The position numbers were made by a program, and so were the translations under genes. A stretch of DNA of 6,059 bases from Treponema sp. (GTDB lineage Bacteria > Spirochaetota > Spirochaetia > Treponematales > Breznakiellaceae): the NCBI GenBank assembly GCA_009780545.1, contig WQZW01000100.1:1-6059 (forward strand). Direction: 5' to 3'. The notes under the pieces are model-generated. The model did not search any database, was not told the origin of the DNA, and saw only the letters and a program-made list of their open reading frames with translations. Every line of letters begins with the position of its first letter. Within the stretch, counting starts at the first letter, position 1. Shown here piece after piece: positions 4,102 through 6,059 of this stretch.

Positions 4102-5277
4102 TCATCTTCCCAGCAAGGCAAGGCCGTCGACGATCTCCGTCATCCTGCGGATCTCGCGGCGGACGAAGGCCGGGCTGTCGCGGCCTGCGGCAAGGGCTTC
4201 CCGCCGGATGCTTTCCAGCAGGGAAAGGGCCTCGGCAAAGGATTCCTCGGCGGCAAGGAGGATGGCGGCGTTGAAGCCGGCGGAAACGTTGCCGGTTTCC
4301 CCGTGTATCCGCAGGTAGAGTTCCAGGGCCCGGTCCCGGCGGCCCATCCTGACCAGGTCCCTTGCCTCGGCCAGATCCGCGTCCCGGCCGGGCGGGCGGA
4401 GGCTGCGCTGCTCGGTGCCGGTCCAGGGGGCAAGTTCCCGGTCCATGCTTTGGGAGAAGCGGTCGATGGCGGATCTCGCGACGCTTTCGCCCCAGGAACC
4501 GGGGCGGAACAGGTCGTCCCGGCCGCGCCTGCGGGCACCCGTTTCCAGGTGCCGGGGATCGAACCAGCCGGGACTTCCCCAGCGGCCGGTCCGGTTCTGC
4601 TGCAGGGGATTGTTCCAGTCCCAGGCCCCGCGGGGATTCCGGAGGAAACTTGCCGTGTCCTCGAAGGATTCGGTCTTCCTGAAAACGGCCAGTTCCCGGC
4701 CGTCGGCGGCCCGGACATAGGAATACTCGACGGAAACGCTTACCGTCATGGTGACGGTGTTGACCCGGAGTTCCTGACCCCGAACCGTCCGGGTACTTTC
4801 CTGCACGACGACGTTCGGCCTTGCCTCGGTGATCCGGCCGATGAGGAAGGCGTCGACATGGCCGGCAAGTTCCCGTCTCGGCACCCGGGAAAGGCTTGCC
4901 GGTTCGACGAAGAGGAGGCCGGAGCGGGGAACGTTGCCCCGGATGCCGTCGGCAAGGGCCTCGGTGACGAAGGCGGCAAGGTTGCGGTGCTCCCGGAGGC
5001 TGCTCTGTTCGAGGGGGATCACGGTGATTCGGGGAAGGCCGCGGAGATCGACCAAGGGGGCTCGCTCGACCTGAAAGCGGACCGTGGTGGCGCAGGATGT
5101 CAGGGTCAGGATGAGGGCCAGGAGGGAAAGCTTCCGCAGGGAAATGCCCGTAGGCTGATGCGGGGGCGTTACGGGGGCAGCGCCCCCGTTCGGGGGGTAG
5201 CGGAAAACACCGAATCCAAGCTGCCGCAGGCGGTTTGGATTCGGTGTTTGGAGCGTGGGGGGCTTGGCCCCCCTCAT
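4102..5277 (-). CDS. Lipoprotein with TPR-like C-terminal region
   Basis: The signal peptide RKLSLLALILTLTSC ends in a lipobox (LTSC; Cys codon 5094-5092), so about 330 residues would be exported and lipid-anchored. Counting from Cys as 1, the first 100 or so residues (ITVIPLEQSSL..., VDAFLIGRITEARPNVVVQE) have the alternating strand-helix pattern of CsgG or TolB-N-like lipoproteins, with a long beta hairpin (NTVTMTVSVSVEYSYVRAAD). The C-terminus (about 240-300) has TPR-like helices, ARDLVRMGRRDRALELYLRI and FNAAILLAAEESFAEALSLL. It may be an envelope assembly or scaffold lipoprotein; the exact family is unknown. The start is uncertain. ATG 5277 is the nearest normal start but lies inside repeats and adds 44 residues before ISLRKLS. 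ATT 5145 fits the signal peptide best. A GTG at 5403 overlaps guaA. Stop is TGA. Part of the gene is duplicated at 2697-2799. Confidence 0.8.
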   Translation of the reverse strand: MRGAKPPTLQTPNPNRLRQLGFGVFRYPPNGGAAPVTPPHQPTGISLRKLSLLALILTLTSCATTVRFQVERAPLVDLRGLPRITVIPLEQSSLREHRNLAAFVTEALADGIRGNVPRSGLLFVEPASLSRVPRRELAGHVDAFLIGRITEARPNVVVQESTRTVRGQELRVNTVTMTVSVSVEYSYVRAADGRELAVFRKTESFEDTASFLRNPRGAWDWNNPLQQNRTGRWGSPGWFDPRHLETGARRRGRDDLFRPGSWGESVARSAIDRFSQSMDRELAPWTGTEQRSLRPPGRDADLAEARDLVRMGRRDRALELYLRIHGETGNVSAGFNAAILLAAEESFAEALSLLESIRREALAAGRDSPAFVRREIRRMTEIVDGLALLGR

Positions 5278-5361
5278 GGATGTGAGTAAATCGGTGGAGC
5301 TTTGCCTGCAAAGCTCCGAATCCAATCCGACCCCGTCGGCTTGGATCGCTTGGCCCCCCTC
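5171..5361. repeat. Cluster of hairpins and direct repeats (copies X and Y of the structured repeat)
   Basis: Five inverted repeats follow one another. 5171-5189: ACGGGGGC with GCCCCCGT. 5205-5249: 15-bp perfect arms around an inner CCGC/GCGG (copy X). 5257-5273: GGGGGGC with GCCCCCC or shifted pairing. 5296-5317: GGAGCTTTGC with GCAAAGCTCC, 2-nt centre. 5320-5346: ATCCAA and CCGAC pair with TTGGAT and GTCGG with one T/C mismatch (the last two make copy Y). A 14-bp direct repeat GCTTGGCCCCCCTC occurs at 5262-5275 and 5348-5361. On the minus strand X and Y share the pattern ATCCAA[AG]CCG...TTGGATTCGG with repeat Z at 1471-1534. The cluster occupies nearly all the space between guaA and the lipoprotein signal peptide. 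Confidence 0.8.
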
Positions 5362-5380
5362 GTTATCGTATTCCGTATGT

Positions 5381-5389
5381 CCTCCTCCC
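5381..5389 (-). promoter_or_regulatory. Strong Shine-Dalgarno sequence with no start codon after it
   Basis: GGGAGGAGG lies 4 nt after the guaA stop codon on the minus strand, as if a translationally coupled gene followed. The next bases (ACATACGGAATACGATAAC) hold no ATG, GTG or TTG at usable distance. The natural client is the lipoprotein gene whose signal peptide begins about 235 nt downstream, beyond the hairpin cluster. Confidence 0.6.
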
Positions 5390-5393
5390 GATC

Positions 5394-6059
5394 TCACTCC
5401 CACTCGATGGTGGCCGGGGGTTTGCTGGAGATGTCGTAGGTTACCCGGCCGATTTCGGCCACCGAGTTGGTGATCCTGCCGGAGATTTCCAGGAGGTCGG
5501 CGGCGGCGAAGGGGTAGACGTCGGCGGTCATGCCGTCGGCGCTGGTGATGGCGCGGAGGGCGAGGACCCGGCCGTACTTGCGGCCGTCGCCGACCACGCC
5601 GACGGAGCGGACCGGCAAGAGGACGGCGAAGGCCTGCCAGATCTCGTCGTACAGGGAGCGGCCCGAGGGGCCGGTCCTCCGTTTGAGTTCCTCGACGAAG
5701 ATCGCGTCGGCCTCGCGGAGGACGTCGCAGGCTTCGCCGGTTACCTCGCCCACGATGCGGACGGCCAGGCCCGGGCCGGGGAAGGGATGGCGGAAAAGGA
5801 CTTCCGGGCCCAGGCCCAACAGCCGGCCCAGGGCGCGGACCTCGTCCTTGTACAGCCGGTCCAGCGGTTCCAGCAGGAGGCCGGCCCTGCGCCTGGCCTC
5901 GACCAGCGGGCTGCCCACGTTGTGGTGGCTTTTGATGAGGTGGGCCTTTTTGCCCACGCCCTTCCCGCTTTCCACCAGGTCGGTGTACAGGGTGCCCTGT
6001 GCCAGGAAGTAATCGCCCAGGGCCAGCCGTTCGGTTTCCCGTGCCTGCACGGTGATGAA
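5394..6059 (-). CDS. guaA: GMP synthase (glutamine-hydrolysing), C-terminal part (cut by window edge)
   Basis: GuaA converts XMP to GMP using ATP and glutamine, the last step of de novo GMP synthesis in the cytoplasm. The 221 visible residues begin [20 protein letters not shown] and hold the end of the ATP pyrophosphatase domain ([46 protein letters not shown]) and the dimerisation domain ([48 protein letters not shown]). The C-terminus [13 protein letters not shown] is the family's invariant ending and puts the TGA stop at 5394-5396 beyond doubt. The glutaminase domain and the P-loop lie outside the right edge. Residues near [14 protein letters not shown] form a small insert also seen in some bacterial GuaA proteins. 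No defect is visible. Confidence 0.97.
   Translation of the reverse strand, partial: FITVQARETERLALGDYFLAQGTLYTDLVESGKGVGKKAHLIKSHHNVGSPLVEARRRAGLLLEPLDRLYKDEVRALGRLLGLGPEVLFRHPFPGPGLAVRIVGEVTGEACDVLREADAIFVEELKRRTGPSGRSLYDEIWQAFAVLLPVRSVGVVGDGRKYGRVLALRAITSADGMTADVYPFAAADLLEISGRITNSVAEIGRVTYDISSKPPATIEWE

Noticed and set aside
5257..5273. GGGGGGC/GCCCCCC hairpin as intrinsic terminator of guaA
   Set aside because: No T-run follows on the minus strand and it is one of several hairpins in a repeat cluster more than 100 nt past the stop.
3973..5289. Plus-strand 438-codon open frame antisense to the TPR-like lipoprotein
   Set aside because: Gly/Pro/Ala-rich with no signal or domain pattern; explained by GC-rich third positions of the opposite gene.
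3884..5311. Minus-strand 475-codon frame overlapping the lipoprotein gene
   Set aside because: Very rich in Arg and Pro, the usual look of an out-of-frame reading of GC-rich DNA. The other frame has a signal peptide, a lipobox and TPR-like helices.

Overview
This GC-rich window looks like chromosomal DNA from a spirochaete, most plausibly a Treponema-like lineage. That placement is an inference: two secreted lipoproteins have relaxed lipoboxes, a PD-(D/E)XK protein carries a heptad coiled coil of a kind I associate with that group, and the intergenic regions are rich in hairpins. No rRNA or tRNA is present to confirm it. Every gene I can support lies on the minus strand. All long plus-strand frames are shadows.

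Layout, left to right (so downstream to upstream for transcription): the N-terminal part of fabD (1-262, cut by the edge); a strong intercistronic hairpin (292-320); complete fabH (322-1368) with a recognisable promoter (1410-1437); a hairpin-rich stretch of repeat (1471-1534) and about 230 bases of doubtful coding status; a PD-(D/E)XK nuclease-fold protein with an N-terminal heptad coiled coil (1764-2447); an AT-rich island of nested palindromes upstream of it (2500-2584); a decayed duplicate of part of the TPR-like lipoprotein gene (about 2660-2830); a small lipoprotein gene broken by an in-frame TGA (3010-3549); a leader with four hairpins (3586-3662); a GGGTTGC tandem array with quadruplex potential (3756-3802); a 43-codon piece that reads like the end of an outer-membrane beta-barrel (3963-4094); a larger lipoprotein with a TPR-like C-terminus (4102 to about 5145/5277); a cluster of at least five hairpins (5171-5361); and the C-terminal half of guaA (5394-6059, cut by the edge).

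fabH and fabD form the start of a type II fatty acid synthesis operon: FabH condenses acetyl-CoA with malonyl-ACP, and FabD makes the malonyl-ACP. guaA makes GMP from XMP and is a housekeeping gene. Between these two conserved blocks lies an accessory region of about 4 kb holding envelope lipoproteins, fragments and structured repeats.

The most interesting signal is a modular hairpin repeat present in at least three places (about 1478-1529, 5211-5243 and 5296-5346). Two copies of its second stem differ by paired, compensating base changes. One cluster of this family sits between a strong Shine-Dalgarno sequence just after guaA and the signal peptide of the lipoprotein that should use it, and that lipoprotein has no ordinary start codon next to its signal peptide. 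The repeats may therefore be mobile or spreading and may be disturbing genes.
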